A stretch of 64,000 bases of DNA, from positions 124,001 through 188,000 of the forward strand of contig CAIZHQ010000014.1 of the NCBI GenBank assembly GCA_903932865.1. The letters are read 5' to 3'. Source of the stretch: an uncultured Burkholderiales bacterium. Lineage in GTDB: Bacteria; Pseudomonadota; Gammaproteobacteria; Burkholderiales; Burkholderiaceae_C. Positions 43,619 to 52,268 of the stretch are shown here, piece after piece. The position numbers were made by a program, and so were the translations under genes. Below the pieces are notes generated by a model, which was not told where the DNA came from, did no database searches, and saw only the letters and a program-made list of their open reading frames with translations. Numbering within the stretch: the stretch's first letter is position 1; every line of letters starts with the position of its first letter.

Positions 43619-44509
43619 GTGCAGGCTGAACTTTTAGCGGCCCTGGCCGCCCTGTCATGGGCAGTAGGCAGCTTGTTTTCGGCCGCAGCCTCCAGCCACA
43701 TGGGGGCTTTTGCGTTTACCCGTTGGCGCTTGTTCTTTGCGCTCAGCTTGCTGTGGGCCTTGACGCTGTTCACCGGGCAGTGGCGCAGCCTCGATGGCGC
43801 GAGCGTGGGCTTGCTGGCCTTGTCCGGCTTGATCGGCATCTTTGTGGGCGATACCGCTTTGTTTGCCTGCATGAACCGACTCGGGCCACGCCGCAGCGGC
43901 GTGCTGTTTGCCACGCATGCCTTGTTTTCCACCGTGTTGGCTTGGTTGTTCCTGGGGGAGACCCTGTGGGGCTGGACTTTGGTGGGTGGCAGTTTGCTGG
44001 TCTCGGGCGTGATGGTGGCGATTGTCTGGGGTCGCCGCGAGAGCGAAAACCATGTCTGGGAAAACACACAGGGGTCCTTGTGGGCGGGCGTTGGTTTGGG
44101 GCTGGTGGCAGCGGCCAGTCATTCGGCGGCCACGCTGATGATCAAGCCTTTGATGGTGGCGGGTGTGGACGCGGTATCTGCTTCTGCCGTGCGCACATCG
44201 GCCAGTTTTTTGGCGCACTTGGCACTGCTGTGGGCTGGCGCCAAAGTGGCACGGCTGCACAGCCCGTTGAATCCCAAAACCTTATTCAATACAGCGGCCA
44301 GTGCGGTGGTGGCGATGGCCTTGGGCATGACCTTGGTGTCCCAAGCGCTGAAAACCGGGCAGGCCAATTTGGTGGGGATTTTCTCGTCGCTCACCCCGAT
44401 TTTGCTTTTGCCGCTGCTGTGGGTGGTCTACCGCCGCCACCCGGCTTGGGGGGCTTGGGGCGGGGCTGTGCTGGCCGTGGCCGGGGCAGCGCTGATTTTG
44501 TTGCAGTGA
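43619..44509 (+). CDS. EamA/DMT-family membrane transporter
   Basis: A 296-residue inner-membrane protein with about ten helices in two EamA repeats. Support: ALAALSWAVGSLFSAAAS for helix 1, GDTALFACMNRLGPRRSG and HALFSTVLAWLFLGETLWG in the first repeat's end, and TPILLLPLLWVVYRR near the C-terminus. It is not closely similar to the EamA protein at 25655-26563. GTG 43619 (or TTG 43616) is the only early start; there is no good ribosome-binding site, so the start is unsure. It starts 16 bases after pmbA and is convergent with the deacetylase gene. Confidence 0.85.
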   Translation: MQAELLAALAALSWAVGSLFSAAASSHMGAFAFTRWRLFFALSLLWALTLFTGQWRSLDGASVGLLALSGLIGIFVGDTALFACMNRLGPRRSGVLFATHALFSTVLAWLFLGETLWGWTLVGGSLLVSGVMVAIVWGRRESENHVWENTQGSLWAGVGLGLVAAASHSAATLMIKPLMVAGVDAVSASAVRTSASFLAHLALLWAGAKVARLHSPLNPKTLFNTAASAVVAMALGMTLVSQALKTGQANLVGIFSSLTPILLLPLLWVVYRRHPAWGAWGGAVLAVAGAALILLQ

Positions 44510-44516
44510 GCCGTGA

Positions 44517-44540
44517 TGGGCCTCTCCCGCCTCAGGCCCA
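44517..44540. terminator. Hairpin at the convergent end of the EamA gene and the deacetylase operon
   Basis: TGGGCCT (44517-44523) and AGGCCCA (44534-44540) form a perfect 7-bp stem with a 10-base loop, followed on the plus strand by GTGCTTTT. It probably serves as a weak terminator for the EamA gene; the right arm overlaps the end of the deacetylase gene. Confidence 0.45.
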
Positions 44541-45656
44541 GTGCTTTTGACGAATGTCCTCAAAATACCCGGCCAGTGACTGCACCAAGCGTGCCTGTTC
44601 GCTTTGCAGTTTCTGTGCGGGCATTTGGTCGTGTTGTCCGGTGAAAGGGCAGAGCACCTCTGTTTTGATCCCGGTCATCTGTTCCAGCACCGACATGCCC
44701 CAAAACGGCACCGATACCGGGCAATAGCCGCCTTCGTGAGTCATGACCACGCGGCCTTGGGCGTGCTTGCGGGCCATGGCCAGCACCGCATCGGTCATCC
44801 AGCGAAAGGCCACGCCGTCGAGCATCATGCGGCCCAGCGGGTCAAAGCGTCCGGCATCGTAGCCGCAAGCCACGATGATCAATTCGGGCTGGTAGGCGTC
44901 CAGCGCCGGGAGGATGACTTTTTCGAAGGACTCGCGGTAAGCCCCAAACCCGCAGCCGGGGGGCAGCGGAATGTTGAGGTTGTAACCCGCGCCTGCGCCT
45001 TGTCCGAGTTCATCGGCTTCGCCTTTGACAAACAAATAGCCAGCCTGTTGGTGCACCGAAATCGTCAGCACATCGCTGCGATTTTCAAAACATTTTTGGG
45101 TGCCGTTGCCAAAGTGCACGTCCCAGTCCACGATGGCCACGCGCTGCAGGCCATGCACCTCGATGGCGTGGGCGGCGGCCAGTGCGGCATTGGCGAACAC
45201 GCAAAAGCCCATGCCCTGCTCGGGTTCGGCGTGGTGGCCGGGCGGTCGGGTCAGGGCATAGGCTGTTTGCGCTTGTCCTTGCATGACCGTGTCCACGGCG
45301 GTCAGCGCGCAACCGGCCGAGCGTCGTGCTGCGGCCCAGCCGTTGGAAGAGATGGGTGCGCCAATGCCGGTGTCGCCGCCACCGGCCAAGGCGATTTGCT
45401 CGACCTTGGCCACATAACTGGCGCTGTGCAGGCGGGTGAGTTCGTGCACCTGCGCGTCGCGTGCGGGGATAACCTGCATGCTGTGCATCAGGCCCGATTG
45501 CTGGATCAGGTTGTGCAGACGCCGCTTGGGGTCGGCGTTTTCGATGTGGCGGTTATAGGGCTCGACAAAACCCCCGGGCTTGAGCATCAGGGCGTAGTTG
45601 CCAGGGTCATGCCAAAAGCACAGATCGTCGGTCACATAGGCGGTGGTGGTGGGCAT
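44532..45656 (-). CDS. Class II histone-deacetylase-family amidohydrolase (acetylpolyamine-amidohydrolase-like)
   Basis: A 374-residue zinc amidohydrolase, longer than the paralogue at 7574-8503. Active-site parts: RPPGHHAEPEQGMGFCVFAN with the histidine pair, VDWDVHFGNGT with Asp and His zinc ligands, ACGYDAGRFDPLG with the third ligand, and HEGGYC with the catalytic tyrosine. Family members deacetylate acetylpolyamines or other N-acetyl amines. It is the last gene of the operon aminotransferase-TctC-TctB-TctA-deacetylase, 8 bases after tctA. ATG 45656 is the start; the longer upstream frame lies in tctA. In this operon it likely releases acetate from an imported N-acylated compound (inference). 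Confidence 0.92.
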   Translation of the reverse strand: MPTTTAYVTDDLCFWHDPGNYALMLKPGGFVEPYNRHIENADPKRRLHNLIQQSGLMHSMQVIPARDAQVHELTRLHSASYVAKVEQIALAGGGDTGIGAPISSNGWAAARRSAGCALTAVDTVMQGQAQTAYALTRPPGHHAEPEQGMGFCVFANAALAAAHAIEVHGLQRVAIVDWDVHFGNGTQKCFENRSDVLTISVHQQAGYLFVKGEADELGQGAGAGYNLNIPLPPGCGFGAYRESFEKVILPALDAYQPELIIVACGYDAGRFDPLGRMMLDGVAFRWMTDAVLAMARKHAQGRVVMTHEGGYCPVSVPFWGMSVLEQMTGIKTEVLCPFTGQHDQMPAQKLQSEQARLVQSLAGYFEDIRQKHWA

Positions 45657-45664
45657 GAAAGAAT

Positions 45665-47158
45665 TCAGGGTTTGCGAGGTAAGAAAAGCTGACGCAGCCA
45701 AGGCCAGACCAGCATCAGAACCATGACGGCCAGGATGCTGGCCGAGATGGGGCGTTCGATGAAGGGCATCAAGGACCCGTCGCTGCGGCCCAGCGCTTGG
45801 CGCAATGTCGACTCCAACGTGTCGCCCATGACCATGCCCAAAATGAGCGGAATGGTGGGGATATTGGCCCGCGCACACACCAGCCCGAAGACGCCGAACA
45901 CCGTGGCAATGAGCACGTAATACATTGAATTGGCCGCCGAATAGGCTCCTACAAAACACAGCGCCAAAATGGCCAGGCCCAGGATGCGTGGGTTCACATA
46001 AGCCAGACGGGCCAGGGGTTTGACGCACACCACGAGCAACATCAGGATGACCACGTTGATGACCAGCAAGGCCGACAGCACGCCGTTGATGATTTCGGGG
46101 CGGTCCATGAACAGCGACGGACCTGGCACGATGCCGTGCACCACAAACACGCCCATGATGATGGCGGTGATGGCATCGCCCGGGATGCCCAGCGTCAGCA
46201 CAGTGATCATGGCGCCGCCCGAGTTGGAATTGTTAGCGCTCTCGGCGGCCACAATGCCCTCGGGGTTTCCTTCGCCAAAGGGTGTGGTGTCTTTGGCACC
46301 GCGTTGCGCCCAAAAATAGGCCAGTGACGTGGACAGGGCTGCACCCACAGCCGGCAACACGCCAATGGCCGAGCCCAGGAATAGGCCTTTGCCCAGGGTT
46401 TTGGGGTATTGGAAAGGCTCCAGAAAGGCCCGCCAAGACACACCTGCGCGGCCAATCAGCGAAGGGTCGAACGTGGGGATGGGCGAACTGACCATGACCA
46501 AAGCCTGCGCCATGCCGAACATGCCCACCGCCACCGGCACCAAAGGGATGCCGCTGAGCAAGGCGGGGATGCCCAGGGTGTAGCGCTGTTCGTTGGAGTT
46601 GGGGTCGATGCCCACGGTGGCCAGGAAGAAACCCAGGCACATCATCATCATGGCCGAGGCAAACTGGCGGTGATAGGCTTTGCCCACACACAGGCTGGCC
46701 AGCAAGATGGCCATCACGGTTTCTGGTGCGCCAAATTTGGCCGCAAAACCCGCCAGCGGTCGAGCCGCCAGGCCCAGCAGCAAGGCGCTCACGATCCCTC
46801 CAATGAAGGCCGACATGAAGGCCAGAGACAAGGCCCTTTGCGCCTGGCCGTTCTTGGCCATGGGGTAGCCGTCAAACATGGTCATGATGGACGAGGCTTC
46901 GCCCGGCGTGCGGATCAGGATGGAGGTGACCGCACCGCCGTAAAAGGCTCCGCAGTAGACCCCCAGCAACAAGGAAATGCCCGCCAATGGGGCCATGCCG
47001 TAAGTGAAGGGCAGCAGCACGGCAATCGTCACACCCGGCCCCACACCAGGCAGGACGCCCACCACAATGCCCAGGGCCGATCCCATCAGCAGGGACAGCA
47101 AGATTTGCCAGGTGCCCAGAGCCATAAAGCCCTGGGACAAACTTTCAAAAAATTCCAT
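45665..47158 (-). CDS. Tripartite tricarboxylate transporter, large membrane subunit (TctA-like)
   Basis: A 497-residue inner-membrane protein with about 12 helices, the translocating subunit of a TctABC secondary transporter. Support: the TctA family motif GVLPGVGPGVTIAVLLPFTY and its second-half counterpart AIGVLPAVGAALSTSLAYFWAQ; YCGAFYGGAVTSILIRTPGEASS; LTLGIPGDAITAIIMG; FVGAYSAANSMYYV. ATG 47158 is the start; a frame running on to 47329 overlaps tctB and is rejected. The gap to tctB is 2 bases. It cooperates with the TctB and TctC genes upstream; the substrate is unknown. Confidence 0.95.
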   Translation of the reverse strand: MEFFESLSQGFMALGTWQILLSLLMGSALGIVVGVLPGVGPGVTIAVLLPFTYGMAPLAGISLLLGVYCGAFYGGAVTSILIRTPGEASSIMTMFDGYPMAKNGQAQRALSLAFMSAFIGGIVSALLLGLAARPLAGFAAKFGAPETVMAILLASLCVGKAYHRQFASAMMMMCLGFFLATVGIDPNSNEQRYTLGIPALLSGIPLVPVAVGMFGMAQALVMVSSPIPTFDPSLIGRAGVSWRAFLEPFQYPKTLGKGLFLGSAIGVLPAVGAALSTSLAYFWAQRGAKDTTPFGEGNPEGIVAAESANNSNSGGAMITVLTLGIPGDAITAIIMGVFVVHGIVPGPSLFMDRPEIINGVLSALLVINVVILMLLVVCVKPLARLAYVNPRILGLAILALCFVGAYSAANSMYYVLIATVFGVFGLVCARANIPTIPLILGMVMGDTLESTLRQALGRSDGSLMPFIERPISASILAVMVLMLVWPWLRQLFLPRKP

Positions 47159-47160
47159 GC

Positions 47161-47649
47161 TCAGATCAACCAGCCGTGTCCGAAATGGACTTTGAGAAGT
47201 TTCAAAAACACCCACCACATGACCAAGGAGAGGGGCAAGCTCAGCGCCCAAGTGGTGCGCCAGGTCAAGCCCAGCAACCGACTGCTGGCCACCAGGAAAA
47301 GCAGGGTGCTGCTGAGGTAACCCAGCCAAGGCACGGCCAACATGTACAGGCCAAACAGGCCCAACATGCCCCAGGCCAGGCTCATGCGGGCCTGGCTGGA
47401 ATCGAGTTCTTCCGACCCCTTGAGTTCAATGGCGTGTCGGCGATGGAAGACCTCCACCACACCCGCCAGAGCCATCAACCCCAGGGCCAGCAATGGAAAA
47501 AATGCCGCCGATTCAAACCAAGCCGCCGCTTGTGGGTAAGGCACGATGAGCGATCGGCTGGCCAGCGCAAGGCCACCCGCCAGCGCGGCCAGCACCAGCA
47601 ACAACACCCGGTCCCAGGACCAGCCGCGCAGGCTTGATTCGGGCTGCAT
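47161..47649 (-). CDS. Tripartite tricarboxylate transporter, small membrane subunit (TctB-like)
   Basis: A 162-residue protein with four hydrophobic helices, matching the poorly conserved TctB family in size and topology: helix 1 around DRVLLLVLAALAGGLAL, helix 2 around FFPLLALGLMALAGVV, and two closely spaced helices in the C-terminal half ending SLPLSLVMWWVFLKLLKVHFG. ATG 47649 lies 2 bases after the tctC stop; codons to 47697 are rejected since they overlap the receptor gene. The assignment rests on topology and on its place between tctC and tctA. Confidence 0.88.
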   Translation of the reverse strand: MQPESSLRGWSWDRVLLLVLAALAGGLALASRSLIVPYPQAAAWFESAAFFPLLALGLMALAGVVEVFHRRHAIELKGSEELDSSQARMSLAWGMLGLFGLYMLAVPWLGYLSSTLLFLVASSRLLGLTWRTTWALSLPLSLVMWWVFLKLLKVHFGHGWLI

Positions 47650-47651
47650 CG

Positions 47652-48608
47652 TCACTTCTTGGTCATGCCCAATTCGGTCATCAACTCGCCAATCCATTTG
47701 GCGTCTTCAGTCACCCGCTTGCTCATCTGGTCCGCCGTCATGGTGAAGGCGGGGATACCAGCTTTCTTGAATTGCTCTTGTACGGCCTTGTCTTTGAGGG
47801 ACTCCATCATCACGCTGGACAGCTTGTTGATGATGTCCTTGGGCACGCCCACGGGTGCTGCCATACCGCCCCAAGTGTACAGGTCACCATAGCCTTCTTC
47901 GGCTGGTGTTGCGGCGTTCGGGAATACTGGGTTGCGCTGGGGCCCCCAGGCCGACAGGATCTTGATCTGCCCGGTCTTGGCGAAAGAGATGGCGCCTTCA
48001 GCACCTGCGGTGGTCAGGTCTGCATCTCCAGCCACCAATTCTTTGGCGCTGGGGTTGGGAAAGGCCACCACCTTGTAGGCCCAGCCGTCTTTCTTGGCAA
48101 TTTTGGCGGCGATGAGCGCCGGCACGGCGGCGGGGGCATAGCTGCCAATCACCACGGGCTTGCCACTTTTCTTGGCCCATGCGGCAAATTCCTTGAGGTT
48201 GGTGGCCGGAATGTCGCCACGGGCTGCCAACACGAAGTCGTTGATCAGCATGCCGCCCACCGACTGGTAGTCGCTGATTTTGTAGGGCGTATTGCCGGCG
48301 ATGATTTGCGAAATGCCAGGGCCAGGCGTCCAGGTGCCGATGGTGTAGCCGTCGGGTTTGGCGCGGGTCATCTCGGCAAAGCCCACCACGCCGCCGCCGC
48401 CGGGCTTGTTGATCACTTGAACCGGCACGCCCAGCCGCTTGCTCATGCCCTCTGCGACCAAGCGGGTCACCACGTCCATGTCGTTGCCTGGTGGATAGGG
48501 GTAGATGATTTCGATGGGTTTGCTGGGCCACTTGTCTTGCGCCATGGCGGGCAGGGCAGCAGCAACAGCCAGGGCTGCGAGGGTGATCAGTCGGATGCGA
48601 TGGGTCAT
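47652..48608 (-). CDS. Tripartite tricarboxylate transporter receptor (TctC/Bug family)
   Basis: A 318-residue periplasmic receptor with signal peptide residues 1-23 (ALAVAAALPAMAQ). Support: KWPSKPIEIIYPYPPGNDMDVVTR, INKPGGGGVVGFAEMTR, PDGYTIGTWTPG. It differs from the other Bug proteins of the window: the usual YPFPAGGxxD reads YPYPPGNDMD, and the PYKG element is replaced by AFPNPSAKEL, so its ligand may differ. ATG 48608 is 31 bases after the aminotransferase stop. It is followed by tctB and tctA, so here the receptor has a dedicated membrane complex. Confidence 0.93.
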   Translation of the reverse strand: MTHRIRLITLAALAVAAALPAMAQDKWPSKPIEIIYPYPPGNDMDVVTRLVAEGMSKRLGVPVQVINKPGGGGVVGFAEMTRAKPDGYTIGTWTPGPGISQIIAGNTPYKISDYQSVGGMLINDFVLAARGDIPATNLKEFAAWAKKSGKPVVIGSYAPAAVPALIAAKIAKKDGWAYKVVAFPNPSAKELVAGDADLTTAGAEGAISFAKTGQIKILSAWGPQRNPVFPNAATPAEEGYGDLYTWGGMAAPVGVPKDIINKLSSVMMESLKDKAVQEQFKKAGIPAFTMTADQMSKRVTEDAKWIGELMTELGMTKK

Positions 48609-48639
48609 GGTTGTCTCCAGAAAAGTGAGGGTTGGGAAA

Positions 48640-50019
48640 TTAAACTTTTTCGGCCGCTGCGAACGCAAGATGTAAAACCCTGAGCGCTTCGTCCACGTTC
48701 TCGCGGGTGAAGACCAAGGGCGGTGACAGGATCAGCCGGTTGCCTTGCACGCGGACGATGGCGCCCGCTTGGCGGGCTGTGCCCACCAGCGTGTGAATGT
48801 ATGGCGAAGGCGGCATGAGCATGGCTTTGCTGGCCTTATCGGTCACCAGTTCCACGGCGGCCATCATGCCTTTGCCACGCACTTCGCCCACATGGGTATA
48901 AGCCATCAACTCTTGCAACTTGTCTTGCATGTAAGCCCCCACGCGGCTGGCGTTGCCGGGCAGGTCTTCGCTGGCGACGATGTCCAGGTTGGCGTTGGCG
49001 GCAGCGCAGGCCAGCGCATGGCCTGAATAGGTGTAGCCGTGCATCAGCGCAGCGGGCACGCCGGGCTGGTTCCAGGCGCTGGCCACGCGTTCGTTGATGA
49101 GGGTGGCGCCCAAGGGCACATAGCCCGAATTGATGCCCTTGGCCATGGCCATGATGTCCGGGGCCACGCCCCATGCGCGCGCACCGCACATGGCGCCGAT
49201 GCGGCCAAAGCCGGTCACGATCTCGTCGCTGATGAGCAAGATGCCGTGCTGGTCCAGAAGTTGCCGCAGACCCGGCCAGTAGCTGTCGTGCGGCACGATC
49301 ACGCCGCCAGCGCCTTGCACGGGTTCGGCCACCAAGGCGGCGATGTTGTGCGCTCCAACTTGCTCGATCAGCTGGGCCAACTGTTCAAGGCACAGCTGGG
49401 CCAGCAGGGCCGGGTTGGTTTCGTTCCACGGGTTGCGGTAGGTGTAGGGCGTTTCGGCCAGGTGGCAGCCGGGCAGGAGCGGTTCGTAGGCGCTGCGGAA
49501 CATCGGGTTGCCGTTGATGGACGCGCCGCCAAAGTGCACGCCGTGGTAGCCCCATTTGAGCGAGATGAACTGGTGACGTGCGGGCTGGCCGTTGAGCTTC
49601 CAGTATTGGCGCGCCAATTTGAGCGCGGTCTCCACCGCATCCGAGCCACCGGAAGAAAAGAACACCTTGTTCATTTTTTCTGGCGCGAACATGCGCATCA
49701 AGCGCGCCGAAAGCTCAATGGCGGGCGGGTTGGAGGTGTTTTGAAAGGTGGAGTAATAAGCCAGCTTGTCCAGCTGCGCCTTGATCGCGTTGATGACCTC
49801 GGGCCGGTTGTGTCCCACGTTCACGTTCCACAGTGAAGCCACCGTGTCCAGGTAGCGCTTGCCGTCGATGTCGTAAACGTGGACGCCTTCACCCCGATCA
49901 ATGATCAACGGCGGCGAAGCTTGCACCGCCTTGGGGTCGATCATGGGGTGGTACATGTGCTGCGCATTGGCGCTGCGGATGTCGATGCTGTTGAAGTTCA
50001 TCTTGCCAAGCATAGGCAT
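48640..50019 (-). CDS. Class III (PLP-dependent) aminotransferase, omega-transaminase-like
   Basis: A roughly 459-residue PLP enzyme. Support: SLWNVNVGHNRPEV in the substrate region; FFSSGGSDAVETALKLARQYW binding the cofactor phosphate; KWGYHGVHFGGASINGN; LISDEIVTGFGRIG with the ring-nitrogen aspartate; the Schiff-base lysine in MAMAKGINSGYVPLGA. Members move amino groups of beta-alanine, diamines or similar amines to pyruvate. Starts at ATG 50019, 50013 and 50001 are all possible and none has a clear ribosome-binding site; a GATAAT (50048-50043) is a -10 candidate. It is first of a five-gene operon and diverges from a MarR regulator. Confidence 0.92.
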   Translation of the reverse strand: MPMLGKMNFNSIDIRSANAQHMYHPMIDPKAVQASPPLIIDRGEGVHVYDIDGKRYLDTVASLWNVNVGHNRPEVINAIKAQLDKLAYYSTFQNTSNPPAIELSARLMRMFAPEKMNKVFFSSGGSDAVETALKLARQYWKLNGQPARHQFISLKWGYHGVHFGGASINGNPMFRSAYEPLLPGCHLAETPYTYRNPWNETNPALLAQLCLEQLAQLIEQVGAHNIAALVAEPVQGAGGVIVPHDSYWPGLRQLLDQHGILLISDEIVTGFGRIGAMCGARAWGVAPDIMAMAKGINSGYVPLGATLINERVASAWNQPGVPAALMHGYTYSGHALACAAANANLDIVASEDLPGNASRVGAYMQDKLQELMAYTHVGEVRGKGMMAAVELVTDKASKAMLMPPSPYIHTLVGTARQAGAIVRVQGNRLILSPPLVFTRENVDEALRVLHLAFAAAEKV

Positions 50020-50027
50020 CAAGGGGG

Positions 50028-50046
50028 TAATGGAAAAAATCCATTA
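50028..50046. promoter_or_regulatory. Perfect inverted repeat, likely MarR operator
   Basis: TAATGGA (50028-50034) and TCCATTA (50040-50046) are exact reverse complements separated by five A residues, a 19-bp palindromic site of the size MarR dimers bind. It lies in the 63-base gap between the aminotransferase start and the marR-type gene and overlaps a GATAAT -10 candidate for the operon, so binding could repress both genes. Confidence 0.65.
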
Positions 50047-50082
50047 TCCTCAGGTCTTTCCCGTAGACAGGTTGTTGAAACC

Positions 50083-50655
50083 ATGGGTTTTCCCAAGTCC
50101 TCCCTGGCGGCCCCCGACCCGCTGCCCCATTTTGAAAACCCGCAGTCGATCTTCGATTTGCTCAATTTTCAGCTGCACGAGTTCCTGGGCATCAGCGGCT
50201 CATTGGTGACCCGCATCTGCGAAAACGAGTACGGCATCACCCGTGAGGAGTGGCAGTTTGCGGCGATGTTGGCCGAACTCGGGGGCATGTCACCTTCGGC
50301 TTTGGCGGCCCGCACCACGGTGGACCGATCGCAAGCCTCCAAAACCCTGCGCGGCCTGATGGCCAAGGGCTTGGTGGACCGCCAGCCCGTGCCTGGGGAC
50401 GGCCGCAAAGCGAGGGTCCTGCTGACAGAGGCCGGCATGCAGTTGTACCGGCAAATCTTTCCCCGCGTGGTTCAGGTGCACAACGAGGTCATGCAAGACC
50501 TGAGCACCGACGAACGTGAGGCTCTGGCCCGGGCCATGCATATGCTGCGCGCGCGCGCATCGGCCGTGGCGCAAAGGCATAAGCCCGAAGGTGCCGCTGG
50601 GCGCAGACTGGGCGGCAGCCGCGCCCGGTGGAAGTCGACGACCTTGGCCGATTAA
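50083..50655 (+). CDS. MarR-family transcriptional regulator
   Basis: A 190-residue winged-helix repressor, slightly longer than usual (about 140-170). The central part fits MarR: EEWQFAAMLAELGGMSPSALAARTTVDRSQASKTLRGLMAKGLVDRQP spans the recognition helix (residues about 63-105), with the wing at DGRKARVLLTEAG. The basic C-terminal tail (RRLGGSRARWK) is unusual. It diverges from the aminotransferase operon across a perfect inverted repeat, so it probably senses the operon's substrate and controls it. Its 3' end overlaps the convergent GMC gene by 4 bases. Confidence 0.92.
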   Translation: MGFPKSSLAAPDPLPHFENPQSIFDLLNFQLHEFLGISGSLVTRICENEYGITREEWQFAAMLAELGGMSPSALAARTTVDRSQASKTLRGLMAKGLVDRQPVPGDGRKARVLLTEAGMQLYRQIFPRVVQVHNEVMQDLSTDEREALARAMHMLRARASAVAQRHKPEGAAGRRLGGSRARWKSTTLAD

Positions 50656-52268
50656 GCCCGCAGGTCGGCGCGGATCAGGTCAGCGGCTTTTTCGGCCAGC
50701 ATGATGATGGGCGCATTGGTGTTGCCTGACACGATGCGAGGCATGACCGCGCCATCCACCACACGCAGACCTTGCACACCGTGCACCCGCAGCCGTGCAT
50801 CGACCACCGCCATTGGGTCGCTCGCCGGGCCCATGGCGCAGGTGCCCACCGGGTGAAAAATGCTGCCAGCGCGGCGGCGCACCCAATCGAGCAAATCGGC
50901 ATCACTTTGGCTTGCTGCACCGGGTTCATGCTCTTGCACGATGATGTCGGAAAGCGGTGACTGGCTGGCGATCTCGCGCATTTTTCGCACCATTTGCACG
51001 GCCAGGCGCTGGTCGTTCTCGGCGCTCAGGTAACGGGCTTGGATTTCGGGTGTAGCCAAGGGGTCGGCGCTGCGAATCTGAATGCGCCCGCGGCTTTCGG
51101 GCCGCAAAATGCAGGCCGACAGGGTGATGCCCGGAAAAGGGTGAGGCGGTTGGTGGGGGCGGTCAAAACTGACCAGACCGAAATGGATTTGCACATTGGG
51201 CCAGTGGGGCTGCTGGGCATTGTCCAGAGACAAAAACGCGCCGGCCCGGTAAACCCCGGTGGCCAAGGGCCCAGAGCGGGTAAGCTGGTAACGCAAAAAA
51301 TCGCGTGCACTGCGCCAACGGCTGTTGGCCACATCGTTCAGGGTCTCCACCCCTTGGCAGCGAAAGGACGGGCGCACTTGCAAATGGTCTTGCAGGTTTT
51401 CGCCCACGCCCGGCAAATCGACGACCGGTGCAATTTGGTGCTTGGCCAGCAAGGCGCTTGGGCCAATGCCGGACAGCTGCAAGAGTTGCGGTGACTGGAT
51501 GGCGCCTGCGCAAAGCACCACTTCATGCCGGGCTTGCAGGCTGTGGCTGTGCCCGTTTTGCAACCAGCTCACGCCTTGTGCCCGTGTGCCTTGCATCAGG
51601 ATGCGGGTGACCTGCGCGCCGCTGATGATCTGCAAGTTGGGGCGTTGCATGGCGCGCCGCAAATAAGCCCGCTCGGTGCTCATGCGTTGGCCGTGGCGCG
51701 TGTTCATGCGAAAGTAGCCTGCACCCGAGTTGTCACCGCCATTGAAGTCGGCCGTCGGCGGGATGCCGCATCGCGCAGCAGCCGCCACAAACGCATCGGA
51801 CAGCGGGTCATGGGGCACTTCAGAAACCCACAAAGGCCCCTCTTGGCCATCACCGGGATGGGGATGATCGGTGTTCATGGCGCGCTGGAAATAGGGCAAC
51901 ACACCGGCCCAGGACCAGCCTGGGTTGCCCAAGTCTTGCCAACGGTCATAGTCCTGTTGGTGGCCGCGCAAATACAACATGCCGTTGATCAGGCTGGAGC
52001 CCCCCGGGCCCTTGCCCCGGGGCCAGGGCAAGCACCGATCGGCCATGCCGGCTTCGGGTTGTGTTTCAAATTGCCAATCGTGCGCCGGGTTGCCAACGGT
52101 TTTGAAGTAACCGATGGGAATGCTCAGCCATGGGTATTTGGAGGGCGTGCCAGCTTCGATTAAAGTGATTTGTAGGGTCGGGTCTTCGCTCAGCCGGGCA
52201 GCCAGGGTGCAGCCAGCCGAGCCAGCCCCAACAATGACGATGTCGCACGAGGTGTCCGTGGTGCGCAT
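50652..52268 (-). CDS. GMC-family FAD-dependent alcohol/choline dehydrogenase-like oxidoreductase
   Basis: A 538-residue flavoenzyme of the glucose-methanol-choline family, oxidising an alcohol to an aldehyde. Support: FAD motif [19 protein letters not shown] (residues 10-28); [39 protein letters not shown]; catalytic histidine in [10 protein letters not shown]; and the C-terminal [13 protein letters not shown]. The closest well-known type is BetA, but nothing here indicates choline. Its ATG directly follows the stop of the Bug gene with no gap, so the two are co-transcribed under the divergent LysR gene. Confidence 0.93.
   Translation of the reverse strand: MRTTDTSCDIVIVGAGSAGCTLAARLSEDPTLQITLIEAGTPSKYPWLSIPIGYFKTVGNPAHDWQFETQPEAGMADRCLPWPRGKGPGGSSLINGMLYLRGHQQDYDRWQDLGNPGWSWAGVLPYFQRAMNTDHPHPGDGQEGPLWVSEVPHDPLSDAFVAAAARCGIPPTADFNGGDNSGAGYFRMNTRHGQRMSTERAYLRRAMQRPNLQIISGAQVTRILMQGTRAQGVSWLQNGHSHSLQARHEVVLCAGAIQSPQLLQLSGIGPSALLAKHQIAPVVDLPGVGENLQDHLQVRPSFRCQGVETLNDVANSRWRSARDFLRYQLTRSGPLATGVYRAGAFLSLDNAQQPHWPNVQIHFGLVSFDRPHQPPHPFPGITLSACILRPESRGRIQIRSADPLATPEIQARYLSAENDQRLAVQMVRKMREIASQSPLSDIIVQEHEPGAASQSDADLLDWVRRRAGSIFHPVGTCAMGPASDPMAVVDARLRVHGVQGLRVVDGAVMPRIVSGNTNAPIIMLAEKAADLIRADLRA

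Noticed and set aside
44532..46028. 498-codon version of the deacetylase
   Set aside because: The extra N-terminal part is antiparallel nonsense within the tctA coding region; the protein aligns from ATG 45656.
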